The translations under genes were made by a program, and so were the position numbers. Below are positions 12,351 through 25,215 of a DNA stretch of 64,000 nucleotides, in pieces. This stretch comes from Podocnemis expansa (taxonomy: Eukaryota; Chordata; Testudines; Podocnemididae), in contig ML681964.1 of the NCBI GenBank assembly GCA_007922195.1, forward strand, positions 8,306,213-8,370,212. Reading direction: 5' to 3'. A model generated the notes under the pieces. That model was not told the origin of the DNA. It did not search any database and worked only from the letters and a program-made list of their open reading frames with translations. The stretch's first letter is position 1, and each line of letters begins with the position of its first letter.

Positions 12351-13656
12351 AAAAATCATCAGGACTTTGTGCTTTTTCCCCCAAAATTAAGCATGGTCCA
12401 AATTAAAGTTGTGTCAGAATGGAATGTGTCTGAATCAGATTATGAGCTCTATCTTGTTTTGTGTGAAAATGGTGAGTCCTGTGGCTGTGCTCAGGAAAAT
12501 TCACTGTTGTGCAGTCTACTGTATTGGGTTCCAGAGACTTGCCTTACCCAAGAAATGTGCTTGATACCTTGGTAATGGAGAATCGCAGGGAAGCCATCAA
12601 AACCAGTCTAGAACCACCAGTTTTCAACTACTGGCTCAACAAAATGAAGCAATTATTTTTCTACATGGGGCCCGGCAGGTGTGATAAGTATGATAATAGA
12701 TAGAGGCTGGTACTTCTCAGCTGAGCTTATGGCGCAAAAGAGAGACCTTACCTAATAATAGGGTTCTGCTCTGTTCGTGGGGACCTAATATTGAGACTGG
12801 CCAGCTGAAACACACACAAATTTCAGACTCATAGGAAGTTCAGGATCGGACTAGGGACGATGCATCTGAGAGCTCTTGTTTTCAGAGATCCGTGGTTAGG
12901 AAGTTCCTTTGCTCAGCTTGTGCTCTCTGCTTCTGGTCTCATTTTCCTTAAAAGACTTAAACTTGAAGCCTAGAATGTCCGCAGTCTTGCTACAGCTTTG
13001 AGAGAGTAGGTGTAAGTGATTGCACCAGCGAGGTGGGGGAGGGTGGACTTAGGGAGATTCCAGACAGTGATTTCAGGGTCTGGAAAAGCTACATGGTGGC
13101 ACACAAGGATGAGTGTCAAATAAGAGGTCTGAGACAGGGTGACCTATGTTTCCAGGCTAGAAGAGGTGACTGGAATCCACTCAAACTCGGCTGGCTTGGA
13201 AGCATGTGGGACCTAATGATTGGGTCCACTGGTAACAGACTGATATTTGTACATGGTCCACATCTTGGCTAAGGTGTTTTTTTTTTTTTTTTTAAAGTAG
13301 TGCTGAAGTTTGAGTGGGAATTGCTGTTTTTAATTAAACCTTGACATTCTTTGTTGGCTATTTACAAATTGTCTTCCCATCAAAAAGCAGCAGCACTTTT
13401 CAATAAATTGAAGTTTTATGTCAGCTTCAAATTAAGTAGTAGTCATTTCCAGGAGTGTGATGCCTTGAAGGCAAAAGTCATTGAATACTGCTTATACACA
13501 ATACTTCAAACTTTACACAGTTGCTTGAGCAGAACATCTGCTTGTTCTGTGATTCAATTAGGTAGCTGGAAGTTCAGTATTGGAAAGTTCACACTGATGA
13601 AGGAGAAGGTCACCGTTAGAGCTCAGGGATAGCTTTAAATTCTGCTTATTGAAACA

Positions 13657-13657
<1 letters not shown>
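12351..13657. other. Intron sequence with a poly(T) run
   Basis: An A/T homopolymer sits at 13277-13293. The open frames at 12369-12703 and 13033-13272 show no domain. The tract 12660-13270 is somewhat GC-richer and may be an old LTR or other repeat, but I see no boundaries. Confidence 0.35.

Positions 13658-13687
<30 letters not shown>
13658..13687 (+). repeat. (CTG)10 trinucleotide repeat
   Basis: Ten uninterrupted CTG units. The host gene is on this strand, so the pre-mRNA would carry CUG units. A second, longer tract is at 52982-53017. Confidence 0.95.
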
Positions 13688-13688
<1 letters not shown>

Positions 13689-14344
13689 AAAACTGGGAGT
13701 TCTTGGAAACATTCAGGAAATGCAGCTCATTTGAACTATTTTGTTCCTATAAGCTGATATAATTTGTATTTAAATTGAGTAAATTTGCATTTTCTTCAAT
13801 AGAAAAATACAACAGAAAGAAATCTCAAAGAAAAAGCCACCCAGTGAAACGAAAGTTACCACCAGTATGTGTAGGTATATGTATTTGGTAAGGGTAATGT
13901 GATTTTATTATAGGGAGCCAAACAAAGAATATATACACAATACTGTTCTTTTTATGAAGCCAGATTTTTCCAAAACTCACCCCACATTCATAATAAAAGG
14001 CCCATTTGTTCAGTATTGGGAGAGTATTTTGCATGCCATCAGATTCAGAGGCAAAGTTATTTCCCCCTGCTCTGCTGTTTGCAAAAGAGAAAGTGAAACA
14101 AGAAGCTTCTCTCATGGCCCTCCTTTCCTACCCACCACAAAATGGAAGCAAGCAGCACTGCCACTTGACTAGTGCTGCTGCCATTCTCAGCTACTGCAGT
14201 GGGTTGAGAATACATTTACTGTCATGATCCCATGCTCCATCCTGACCTACAGAATTTGCTGCATCCTCTCTGTCTCAGGCCCTTGTTACCATAGTATCAG
14301 TGTGCCTCGTGTCATGTAGCAAATTTAGCCTCCCAACTCCCTTG

Positions 14345-14500
14345 AAAGGAACAGAAGCATTATTATTCCCATGTCCTTTATAGATGTGACTTAGCCCCAG
14401 ACAGACTAAGGATTCACCTGAGGTCACACAGGAAGACTCTCAGGGAACAGGAATTGAATCAGGATCTCCTGCGTCGTAGACTAGCACTTGAACCATGAGA
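14345..14500 (-). repeat. MIR-type SINE
   Basis: On the plus strand it shows 'attattattcccatg', 'aggtcacacaggaagactct' and 'gaattgaatcaggatctcct'. This is the order of a reversed MIR: core, then 'aggtcacacagc', then the box-B-like 'gattcgaaccc'. A common relic in amniote introns. Confidence 0.65.
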
Positions 14501-16107
14501 CAAGGAAATGGCAACTGCAGTCCCTGGTGAGCCCTGTACCTCTGAGATTAAGTAATTGCTGTATGCCTATTCCCTAGATTTGTCAGACTCCACAACCTGT
14601 GCCAATTTTGGCAGTGTACCTCCAGCTTTCAGAGACAGCAAACTTTTCTTATCTAGTTCAGATAATGAGTACTTAGTGATTCAGATAGCAGAGCTAGATT
14701 TTTCTGACCCTTTTCCAAACAGCAACGTTGCATATTTCTGTTTGATTGGATTTCTGACAGATGTACTTTTAGTTTTAAATGATTAGTAGAATTCCTCCAA
14801 AAAGAGTGTGCTTTCAAGGGTTGTAAACACATATTTACATATAGTGGTGGTGGTGGGGATATATTATATTGTACAGAAATCATTTGCATCAAGTCAGATT
14901 TGTTGTATTTCACAAGGGGCTGTGCTTTTAATCCTGAAAGGTCACTACCTTAATATTGTTGCTATGAGACACTCCCAACTAGCAAAGAATTACGACCTCT
15001 TTCAAAACAATGCTTTGCTAATCTCATCAATGGTTACATTGAGAGAGGATTGATTTAATGGAAACAATAAAGTCCTTTATCAAACATCTTTCTCCTACAG
15101 ACAGGCAGTAAATTTTATATAGAAGTAATGCATCTTCTCCACTTCAAAATATGTTATCTAAGTTTATTGTATTGTCAGCGTGGCCAGCTGTGCTCACTGA
15201 ATCTTGGAATAAGCTATATTTAGATAAAACACATTTATTCTGGTATACTTTTGAGTGTTAATCCAGCAAAACAGTTATATATAAAACTGCACTATTCTGA
15301 AATTGGACCTTCCTTTGGCCGACTGGTCTATGTCTGAATTGTATTACATATCTGATTTAGAATGTGAGCCCTTGAGGCAAGGACCACATCCTCTATGCAT
15401 TATGCAAGAGAGCACATCCAGTGTGCTCAGAAGGGACAGGTTACGATGTAAACCTACCAGAGCCATTCAGACCTAGCAGCTAATGTGGAATGAACTGTGA
15501 TCGGAGAACTACACAAACAAGCATTAGGAATAAGGTTGATTTACTTTAATCCAATCTTCCTCCTTTTCTAAACACACCATCAATTTCTTCCTTTAGATGG
15601 ATGTCCAGTAACTCCCACAAAAAAGGTGTGAGTTACTTGTATGTTGCAACAAACACCACCACTGAAAAGCTATTACCAGAGAGGATGCAGGGTAGGTGAA
15701 CAAAGATGCCACCTCCTGAGAGATGCTGAGTACCCAATCATCTTGTTGGACATCGTCCTAAGTTTCATCTTTGCTTATATTGTTCGCCCATTACAAGATA
15801 CTAGTCAATGGAAAGGAAGAAAATGGAGAATATGAAATTGGTGGTAGACTTTGGTGGAGAGCATTTAACTACAGGGATGTAGCTATACTGATAGAGGTCT
15901 GCCATGTAAACTTGGCTCAGTTGTTGGTGCCAAGAATTCTGTCACAGTCTTCCTGGCAGGAGCTTTTCATGTTCCTAGCAGTCTCCTGAGCTTCCATCTC
16001 TTCGCTGCAGTATGCTGCTGCTCTTCATAGAGATGCTGTTAATTTCTCATAGGTGTGTCTCATCCATTAATTAGGGTTGGCAAGCTTCAAGGCCTCCAAC
16101 CCCTGAC
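14501..16107. other. Intron sequence, no gene
   Basis: 15355-15430 ('gaatgtgagcccttgaggca') resembles the 3' end of an old SINE/LINE ('gtaagctctttggggcaggg'). A short GGT run is at 14845-14858. Nothing else recognised. Confidence 0.35.
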
Positions 16108-16211
16108 ATTTGTCTACAGTGCAATTAAACACCCAGGGCTGGCCTGTGTCAACTGATTTGGTCATGAGACTTGGGCTACAGGGCTGTTTAGTTGTGATGT
16201 AAACATTCAAG
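16108..16211. mobile_element. Small MITE, 'gtctacagtgcaattaaac' type
   Basis: The left end tttgtctacagtgcaattaaac (about 16108) is roughly inverted at the right end, gtttagttgtgatgtaaac (about 16190-16211). I know similar 'tgcaattaaacagccc' elements from turtles. A related partial end lies near 16535-16600. A third element end, 'caatgtagacatgccctat', closes near 16473. Confidence 0.5.
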
Positions 16212-16904
16212 CTTGGGCCAGGGGCAGGGAGATGAGAAGCCTGGCAGAGCAGCTCTAAAAGCTTCCAGCATAGAGTTACGTGTAACTGAGGAACCTGACT
16301 TTGAGCTCCCCCACTGCTCCTCTTTAGTTAATGGAAGCACTTCTGGTGAGGACATGCACCACTAACAGAAGGCGGATAATGTGGACATCGGCCACCACTG
16401 GAGCTACTGCAATGCCTGTAAATTGACCTACTGTAGGTAAACTTAAGATTTCAATGTAGACATGCCCTATAGTTGTGGTGATAATTGGGAGGAAATTAAG
16501 TAAAGGGCAAAGGGAATCCATTCTTATCCACATCAGTGCTGCCCCCTGCAGCTACAGCATGGATGATTTGTCATGAAACACTCAATTAAACAGCCCCATT
16601 GCCCAAACCCCCAAGACCAACAGGTGAACCTAGGATATATGTGCTGAAGAGAAAAGAGTGAATGCTGCAGCCATGCCTTAGGAATAGGTTACCAAATGGA
16701 GGAACCAGCAGAATTCTATTTATGAAGGTCTCAGGCTAATAAAAGACAAAAACAACCATACATCAACTTTACCTTTCCCGTACTAAAGCTCAGTCCTATG
16801 AAAGCAATCAATAGACAAACTCGCATTGATTTCAATGGCTCGGAACAAGGCTCCTGAAGACCAACAGCGAGCACTATCCAAAGACTATTCAATGGCCTGT
16901 GTGA

Positions 16905-17625
16905 ATTTCTTGTTTTTATTCCTGTAGTGTCCAGGGGCCAGACTGGATTATAGCAGGGGCTATAGGGGCTGGAGTGCTAGGCTCCAGCTCCTAAAATCAT
17001 TGTCTGGTCCCCCTTTGCCCCACTCAGCACTCGCAGGGCTGGAGCACTGAGAATGCTTCTGCTCTGCCCACACTGGGGCTGGGGGAGGGTGGCCATGTGG
17101 CCACAGGCTGGTCTCTGTGCTCCCACCCTGCCCCTGAGGTGGCTGGTCCACCCCCAGGAGCAGAGCATGGTGGGGCAATACCTATTCACTCCTGCGGGGC
17201 AGAGAGGGAGTAGGGCTGACTGGCCTGCAGTGCAGTCTCCCAGGGCCCACGGTCCTGGGGGCTGCGCTGCATGCCAGCTGCTGCTGTCCTTGAGGGTAGA
17301 CTGACTGGAGCGGGGCCAGGGTGGAGGTGCCCTTTGGCCCAAGGCTCCCCTCTCCCCAGGACAGGCCTCCATGCTGTTGGGCAACCCGGAACTCCCTGCC
17401 CTGTTAATCTGGCCCTGTCCTGGTGCCCTAGTCATGAATAAGAGCCCTATTGTGATAGGCTCTGTACAAACACAGAACAAAATGATAATTCCTGTCCCAA
17501 AAATCTTATTATCTCAGTAGACGATGAGAGAGGATAGAGAGAAACAGACAGACAGATGTGGTAGCGTAATAAAATCATTAGATAGTACATGTGAGAATGA
17601 CAGAGACTGGTCTCTGCACATCAGC
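16905..17625 (-). repeat. Ancient SINE copy split by a later insertion
   Basis: 'cttgtttttattcctgtagtgtc' just before 16932 and 'tcctggtgccctagtcatga', 'ctctgtacaaacacagaaca', 'ataattcctgtcccaaaa' after 17417 read as one continuous repeat when the middle is removed. It is the reverse of the widespread 'ggggcagggacc...gtttgtacagcgcctagcac' amniote element. Confidence 0.55.
16932..17417. mobile_element. GC-rich element with imperfect terminal inverted repeats, 486 bp
   Basis: It starts caggggccagactggatta and ends in a segment whose reverse complement is cagggccagattaacaggg, so the ends are inverted copies with small gaps. It is much richer in G and C than its surroundings. Its insertion into an older SINE copy is shown by the SINE resuming on both sides. 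The flank duplication is ambiguous (possibly gtcc), so the superfamily is unknown. The 167-codon minus-strand open frame inside has no domain and is probably chance in GC-rich DNA. Confidence 0.55.
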
Positions 17626-18799
17626 TACTCAACCATTTGTAATTTCAGATGATTCTTGGTGAATAGTTGTCCATATCATAAAATCACTAGCACAGTAAAA
17701 GCATGTATTTGTGTTGGAAGATATCAACAGAAACCAAGCATCAAAGTAACAAAGACCAACCTACAGAGCAGAATGCGATTGGCACATTGGTGAAGTTTAG
17801 CCTCTGCTCATATTTACACATTGCATGTCTAAATATAGAACTTTGCTCTATAGGGCTGTCAATCCAAAATCTCTCACCAGGACAACATTCAGTAATTAAA
17901 AACAAATAACCAACAGTGATTAGACCACACTTTGAATTAATTACCATACTTGCCTGTTTCTCCTTTTGTATTACAAAAGCATTAAGATGTCTTTAAACTG
18001 ATGAATATCTATCTTTTAAAAATGACAGTTCTATTTGACTTTTTTAAGCCAATACGTTTCCTTCATCCTGAAGCTCTTACTTTCATTTTTTGCCAAAGTT
18101 TACAGCAAATTTCTGAATGGAAGTTTTTCAATGAGAAAACCTACCAAAACCACTAAGATAGCAGCACCAGTCCCTGCAATAATGTATCTTGTAACCCAAA
18201 AGGGAAAGCTCCAGTGAAAGACTGGAGAATCATTTTTTTTTTTTAAATATTTGGTTTGCAACTGAGAACATTCTTAAACAAATACATTATTTAAAAGAAG
18301 CATTGATTGGAATACAATTCATACATTACAATGCAAATATACTGTACAGTACAATGAAGAAATTGGACACCTATTTTAGCAGTTACTGCATTGCAGTCAG
18401 ATCCATCCTGACTGGGTTTGTTTGTTATCTCATTCAGTTTCCTGAGAAAAAATGAAATTATGAATTTCCTTCATGCTTTCGAAGCAGCTGATTCTCTATG
18501 CTTATTATAATGGTTACTATCATTTGTCTTTTTTTTACTATGAGCTTATTAGAGTTATTCTGTATTTATTTCCACCAAACTTACATTGCCATACTTCTAA
18601 TGACAGAATTCTACCGTCCATACAGACAGTGCTGGCTGAATTTTGGTGTGGTGGGATGAGATTTGCAATATAGCGATAATGAGGGTGTTTGCAGCACCAA
18701 AACTGAACTCTTTCTTAATGCTATCCAGTATATTTTTCTGGCAGCATAATTAATTTTTTCCACAGTTGTAGATTTTTTTTTCCTAAGTGGCAAATTATG
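17626..18799. other. Intron sequence, no feature
   Basis: AT-rich sequence with short overlapping open frames only. Confidence 0.4.
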
Positions 18800-20400
18800 C
18801 TAACTCTTTGTGCGTTAATTAAAAATCTTATCTGTTAATTATCTGTAGTATATATACAAAATAGCTGTTCACATAAGTTCTAAAGTTTGGGGGGGTTATC
18901 ATTGGGATCATAGAGACTAAGTTAGAAAAAATTAATAGGCTAAATTTTTGCTTTTATCATTTTAATCGGAAGGTATTTGAAATGGTGGTTACGTCAATCA
19001 CACATCTAATTTATCAGTGTAAATTAATTGCAGTAAAATGACACATGGAGTACGTTTAAAAATAAATGTCATTCCTTTTAATCTGGTGGATGTAGGTTAT
19101 ATAAATATCCTAGCTAATTGCCACCATTTTGGGCTTGGTGAGACAAAATTAAAAACATTCCAACTTTATGGTCTTTTGCTCTTCTGTAAGAGGACTTGGT
19201 TTATTGTAAGCTTAAAACAGTAATGATTTTTCTAAGAATGTGTTCAATAAACACAGACTGCTCTAAAACTTGGGAAAAATATTTACATCATTCACATGCA
19301 ATAAGTACAGAGTTTGATTATATTTAATGGGAGTATTCATTTGAATGTGATTTAAAAAAAAAAAGAATCAAGACACCAGAATTACTGGTAATTATTACCA
19401 GATTTCATCTCTGCTCTAAATTCCTGCCATGTGATGTGACAGAGCATATATTCACAGGTAATAAAGACCAAAACAAAGGAGAGTCAAATGAACATGGTGA
19501 TAAGGGTTTGGCAAGAATACTTGAAACGAATACAAGTACTGAAAGAGTAAAATTAGTAATCAGGTTGGGAGTCATATGTTGGAAGTAAAAAATGTGCTAA
19601 GTTATCTACAAAAATAACACACAGCATTCATTTTTCTTGGGTAGCTAATTTAACTATCACATTTTTATTGCTTCTCCTGCTCAGTCCTTCAGTTATTAGC
19701 TGAAGTAGACATTTTCCACAAAAGTTCATCTTTGGTAGTAATAATTTGCTGCCATATGAAATTAATGACTTTACATAAAACATATTACTGATTGCAGTGC
19801 CATTTGGCAATTTCTTGTTCACTGGTGAAATGAACACACTGTATTTCTATTATGTCCCATGTGACTGTCATTTAACAGCAGTGTATATTGTAAGTTTTAG
19901 CATTGTTCCTTCTGTATATTTTTTTTCACAAACTGTTCTTTATAGAAGAATGTTAATTAGTAACCGATAGATATAAAGATTGGCAGGGACAGCCCATTAA
20001 TTCCATTTAACTTAATAGCACTTAGATCTTAGCTTGCAGTACAGCTGTATTCAGACTGGATTATAAATGTAATTTTTTGCATCATTAACTTGCCTGATTA
20101 ATCTTAGACAGCATAAGCATAATTATAGAAATACTGGACTTGTAGTGCACTACTTTAAGGTTGCAGCTTTGCTTCTTTATATTTGCATCATTATCAGCAG
20201 CTCAGGTTTTGGGAAGGGACGCTGAGAAACTGGTACTTTTCCTTTCTCAACAATTAAACCATGCCATCTTGTAATCATTTCTCATTTCTGTTTTCTTTTT
20301 AAAATGTCCTGCATAGCATGCTTTGCTTTTGACAACCACAATTATAGGGTATTTGCATAGTAATTGACCACCATTAGCAGTGTGTTCATGCTGCTCAAAA
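18800..20400. other. Repeat-poor AT-rich block, candidate conserved non-coding DNA
   Basis: I recognise no transposon here. The block has many homeodomain-core-like words (gttaatt, ttaattgcag, taattagtaac, gattaatc). Such blocks in long introns of developmental genes are often conserved enhancers. This is inference only; conservation cannot be read from one sequence. Confidence 0.3.
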
Positions 20401-21559
20401 AGTATTAATGCAAGCACATATCTTTGGTGCCCTTCCTAGAACACCATGGATTCTGTGCTGGTTCCATGGGGGGATGCTTATTGCTAAAATATGTCATTGT
20501 GATTTTCACATCACAGTCATCATGAATGCCCCAGTTGGAGAGCTGATTCTCTGTTCCCCATTTTGCACAAAACAAGAACCCCAATTCAGATATCAACTTC
20601 AGCTATAGAATAAATTTGATGGAGTGCTGGACTTCATTAGTGATAGGCGTGGGAATCAAATGCTGTACATGACCTCACGTTATCTGTTAATAATAATCAG
20701 GAAACCTGACCTTCCTGGCATCCAAAAATGTTTGTCACATTTTTTTGTCAGTAGAATAAATTATAAGCCCCAAATGAGTTCTTGGCTTTGGCCCAAGTAT
20801 TGTCTCATCAGTATTAAATAGCACTGAATTAACACACACAAAAAATCCCCCCTATGGCATGTGACCACACACTGTTACACGAGTACTAGATATGGATTTA
20901 ACAATTGAAGTTCAGATTCAGGGTTAGACCTGGTTCTGAATTCCCACAATAGCTCCAGAGGAGGTGTATTCAGTGCTTTGGATTCAATTTTTACATTAAA
21001 AAAAAAAAAGGGAGGAGGAGAAGAAAAAAGAACATAAATGCAGTAGTGCTGTTTTTATAACGCCAATCAAATATATATAGTGGCTGGGGCATGAGAGAGG
21101 TCATCAAAGACAGGATATGACTTGAGTGTTCATGTCTGTAGGTACATAACAAGTTAATAGATGAGGTGCTGATAGGTGGGACTCAAGAAAAAGTAGCATA
21201 GTCCCTAGATTTTTGTAGAAACAGTGGCTTCTGATGGTGCTGTAAATTGCCTTCATCTGTGCAGCTGTTTGTGTAGTATTTGAACAGAGGGAGCATCTTT
21301 TGAGGTAAAAAGGAAGCATTTAGCTAATTTTGGCTTTCCCAAGGGGAACTAAGATTAGTAGCTATAAAGGGTGGTTGCATGCTATTTATTAACTCTGATT
21401 TTCCATATAAGCACACAGCCATCCTTAGAATTAACAAAATACAACATATTATTTTGCTTTTTACATTTGAGATTCCTCTTTTTTTCCCCCTTCCTTCCTG
21501 TTTACAGACAAGAGCCTTGTTCAAGTGGATTCCTACACCATTGTACATGGTGGTGAGGG
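20401..21559. other. Intron sequence, no gene
   Basis: The open frames on both strands at 20405-20608 are antisense pairs without domains. A 12-A run followed by GA-rich sequence is near 21000. Confidence 0.35.
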
Positions 21560-22210
21560 GAGCAGCTGCTGCTTAAAGCGGTTGCAGTACCCTTTAGGAG
21601 ACTAGAGGAGGGGAGCAGGGAAATGGTTGGAAGCACTGAAGGGGGTTGGACAGTAACCCTGGCTCCAAGTGCTGAAATTCTTGCATCTCCTACTGTTGCT
21701 ACAGAACAGCCAGTGACTCCACTGCATTCTCCTCCAAGGAGGCCTGAGGGGAGGAATCGGCAGCCCTGTGAGGCTGTAGGGGGGAGGCCATCACCTTCTA
21801 CCTTCAGGCCTCACACCTTTCCCTGGTCCGCTTTTGCCCTCTGGCCTCACCACCAGCCCCCTGCCGATTCCCTGACCTTGCCACTGGCCTCCTGCTCCGC
21901 ACACCTCCCCAACCCACTTGCTCCTTTCCACTTCCCATGTCAGCTGTCAGCCCAGAACTGCTCCCTGGCCTGGCTGCTTCTGCCCTGACCATGTGAGTGC
22001 ACTAGGCGGGCAGCCAGGAGATTTACAGGCTGCCCCCAGTCTGGTCCGAGTTCCTTGTATCCACTGTGGCTCCACAGGCAGGTCACCCCTCTCTCAGTGT
22101 GGAGCCCTGGACAAATGCCCAGGGTGCCCCATAGCTGAGACTGCCCTTGGGTGCACATATACCATCCTGGAGTGAAGACGACCCTGGTTATCAGGTTGCT
22201 GGCTGTGCGT
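21560..22210. other. GC-rich island of unknown origin
   Basis: A sharp compositional change to C- and G-rich sequence inside an AT-rich intron. Overlapping open frames occur in four or more frames on both strands, which is what GC-rich DNA gives by chance. By analogy with 16932-17417, 31330-32180 and 35257-35839 it may be a mobile insertion, but I could not find its ends. Confidence 0.4.
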
Positions 22211-22524
22211 CAGGGAGTTTCCTTTGGGTGGGGCTAGTAACCCTATTGGGCTCACTTGCAGAATTCCAAACAAACATACTTCTGTTTCTGCCCCTCCCTG
22301 TCCATTTTCAAAAGGGAGATCGTTACTTTCCTGCTCCCAGGGGTGCCCCAATCTCTTAGGGTGGTGGGGAGATGTCACAAGAGCTCCTTTACAGACATCC
22401 TCCTCCAGCACCTTTACCTTCCCTGAATGCTGTTGGAGGTTAAGATGGCAAGGCAGTGTTGCCCAAACCTCTTGCTGTCTCCCTTCTGCAGGTGGAAATA
22501 CTTCTCCCTAACCCATTGGGAAGG

Positions 22525-22660
22525 ATGCACTATTGGATAGAGGATTGCAGTGGAACTCAGTCCCACTTTACAAGACTCTTTCTATGTGAACTCAGGCTAG
22601 TCACTTCACTTACCTTGGGCCAATTGTAGAAAAAAGATAGTATTTTCCTTTGTCCCAGGA
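22525..22660 (+). repeat. MIR-type SINE fragment
   Basis: 'gtgaactcaggctagtcact' and 'acttaccttgggccaattg' follow the MIR phrase for 'gtgaccttgggcaagtcactt', in altered order but recognisable. Weak. Confidence 0.35.
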
Positions 22661-22969
22661 TGTCAGAAGGATCAAATCCATTAATGATTATGAGGTGCAT
22701 CTGCCCCTGGTCAGTTGCAGGTGCTTCAAGCGACTGCTGCTTTATTTGTTGCCTTCCACCCTCTCTCTGATGCCAGAGTCTATCTGGGCACCGCTTTCAA
22801 TCTGTGAACAAGGTAAAAGGGAGGGGGTCAGTCAAAGGCACCAATATGTAAACAATTAACGTTAAAAAGGAAGGACACAGATATTTTGATGTTAAATCAT
22901 ATATTCAATTGACTGAGCAATTTGCTTCATTATTAAATATATTCAACACACCAAATAACTAAATAAAGT

Positions 22970-23725
22970 CTCATAGACTTTAAAGCCAGAAATGATCATT
23001 GTGACCATCTAGTCTAATTTTCTGCTCATCCCAAGCCACAGAGCCTCAGCCACCCATTCGTGTAGCAGGTCCCTAATCTCTGGTTGAGAGGCTGAAGTTC
23101 TCAAATCTTGGTGTAAAGATTTCAAGTTACTGAAAATTTACCATTTACTCCAACTCAAACCAGCAAGTTTTCTGTTCCATGGTTCACAGGAAGGTGAAAA
23201 AATCCTGGGTCTCTGCCAGTCTGGGATGTGAGAAAAATTCTTTCCAGATGCCAAATACAGCAATCACGTCTTGCCCACGTGCTCAATGTTTAGCTGTCAA
23301 CCAGACACCTGGGAAAGAATTCAGTCATAATTCAGAGCCTTCCCAAATTACTGTCTCATCTCTAGCTTTAGAAATATTTGCTACTAATACTTGCAGATGG
23401 GCCGTATACCATTGTAGACAATCTTATATCATCCCTTCCTCCAGCTTATCAAGCTCAGTCTTAAAACAAGTTAGGCTTTGCCTCCCAGTACTCTCTTTGG
23501 AAGGTTGTTCCAGAACTTCACTCCTTTGATGCATAGAAACCTTTGTCTAATTTTAAGCCCAAATTTATTGATGGCCAGTTTGTATCCATTTGTTCCTATG
23601 CCAGCATTGGCACTTAACCTTCCTGGTATTTATCTCTCTGATGTATTTATAGAGAGGAATCAGATATCCCCTCAGCCTTCATTTTGTTAGGCTTAACAAG
23701 CCACATTCCTCAAGTTTCCAGTCAG
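22970..23725 (-). repeat. CR1-type LINE 3' region
   Basis: It begins tcatagactttaaagccaga, then 'catctagtctaattttctgc'. Later come 'ttgttccagaacttcactcc', 'tttaagcccaaatttattg' and 'atatcccctcagccttc'. This is the order of a reversed amniote CR1 3' end, about 750 bp, with no intact reading frame. Confidence 0.75.
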
Positions 23726-23930
23726 GTTTATGCTAAAGCCAATATAGTACAGGAAAAAGGTTCAATTTGATACTAGTCTCTGGGAAGCTGTCTCACGTAG
23801 GATTGTTACATTCACCTTGCACAGGAGTTGCATCCTTAAAGTTATCTTTTTATGCCCTACCTGTTAAAAAGTTAAAGGTGCTGTGTACATAATCTGAATC
23901 TAGATTTAACCAATCAGCTTTTTGTCTTGG

Positions 23931-23964
23931 TGTTTTTTGTTTTTTGTTTTTTGTGTGTGTGTGT
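23931..23964 (+). repeat. T6G / GT microsatellite
   Basis: Three TTTTTTG-like units run into a short (GT)n tract. Confidence 0.85.
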
Positions 23965-24544
23965 CATGGTTATACCCATTATCTCTTTGTTCTCAGTAAA
24001 TGCATTTCAAGTACCAAGCAGAGTGAAGGAATCTCCCGTATTGTACTATGGTAGAACATTCATGTATCTTGTCCTATTTCCTTTAGACATACCAGTATTA
24101 GCCTGCAGGAGCGACTCCCTACTTCTTACTCTGTTAAACACTCTTATGTCCTGATCCTGGCAGTTTTCCTATCTACATAAGTCAAAGTTTGCTTAAGTTA
24201 ATGCAAGGTGTTATGGGATGCTTGACATGGGCGGGGAGAGTGTCATACATTTAGCTAGCATAACTTCCAAACACTTACATTAATACTATGCCTAACAGAT
24301 ATCTATTGGTCATCATGTCATCCACTCATCCTGACACTCCCTTTTCTGACTAGTGATGCCAATGATGCAAAATGCATTTTAAATATATCACCAGCAGGCA
24401 AAAGTCAGCATTCAAAGATGGTAAAATTGTCTTCCTTCTCACAGACAACATACCTGCGATTCTGATGTTCCTGAATCAGTTCAGACAATATTGTCTGGCT
24501 CTTGGAGCAGGATACTGGGTATCAGTGGAAATGGCTTGCCCAGG

Positions 24545-24610
24545 GCCCATGTACTCATCTGACAGATTTTTATAAAGCACTTTGAGATCTTCAGATGAAA
24601 GATACTATTG
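24545..24610 (+). repeat. Fragment of an ancient SINE 3' end
   Basis: 'ataaagcactttgagatctt' followed by 'cagatgaaagatactat' is the tail seen in MIR-related amniote SINEs. Confidence 0.45.
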
Positions 24611-24825
24611 TGTGTAAGTTCATATTCTGCTACTTGTAATTCTTCTCATTCAGTTCTTCTTGTAGTAGCTAAGACTCAGCTCCAGAACACAATGTATGGC
24701 TCAAGTAGTCTGGCTGGATGCCAGGGAAAATGACAAGATAAGAGGCAGGAAACATCTCCTTGCCCTTGGCAGTGAAACTGGACTAGAGACTACTTGTACC
24801 CCTTGACTAGAGTAGCCTATGTGTA

Positions 24826-25215
24826 TCATAGAGTTCTGTGGAGTTTAAAGCCAGAGGGGACCATTAGATCATCCAGTTACGCCTCCTGTATACTACAGGC
24901 CATTACACTTCATGCAGGTACCTATATCTTGAACCCAAAGGCTTTAGTGAGACTAAAACATTTCAGTCTTGAAGAGGCTAAACTATTGTGTGGCACAGGG
25001 AAAAAACAAGAGAGACCAGACTGTTACTGAGGCCCTGCAGTGGCCAGGAACTTCATAGTTGAGATATGCCCAGATGATCTATACCCCACCCTTCAGAGGA
25101 AGATGAAAAACTCCAGGGTCCCAGTCAGTCGTACCTGGAGGATGATTCCTTCCCAGCCCCACTCAGGCCATCAACATGACTTTGAGCATTTGAAAAAGAC
25201 ACACCAGTCAGGTTT
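24826..25215 (-). repeat. CR1-type LINE 3' region, second copy
   Basis: 'tcatagagttctgtggagtt', 'gaccattagatcatccagtt' and 'cctgtatactacaggccatt' give a reversed CR1-like 3' end. It is in the same orientation as the copy at 22970. Confidence 0.65.

Noticed and set aside
16977..17480. 167-codon minus-strand frame
   Set aside because: It runs from an older SINE into a GC-rich insertion, so it cannot be an ancestral gene.
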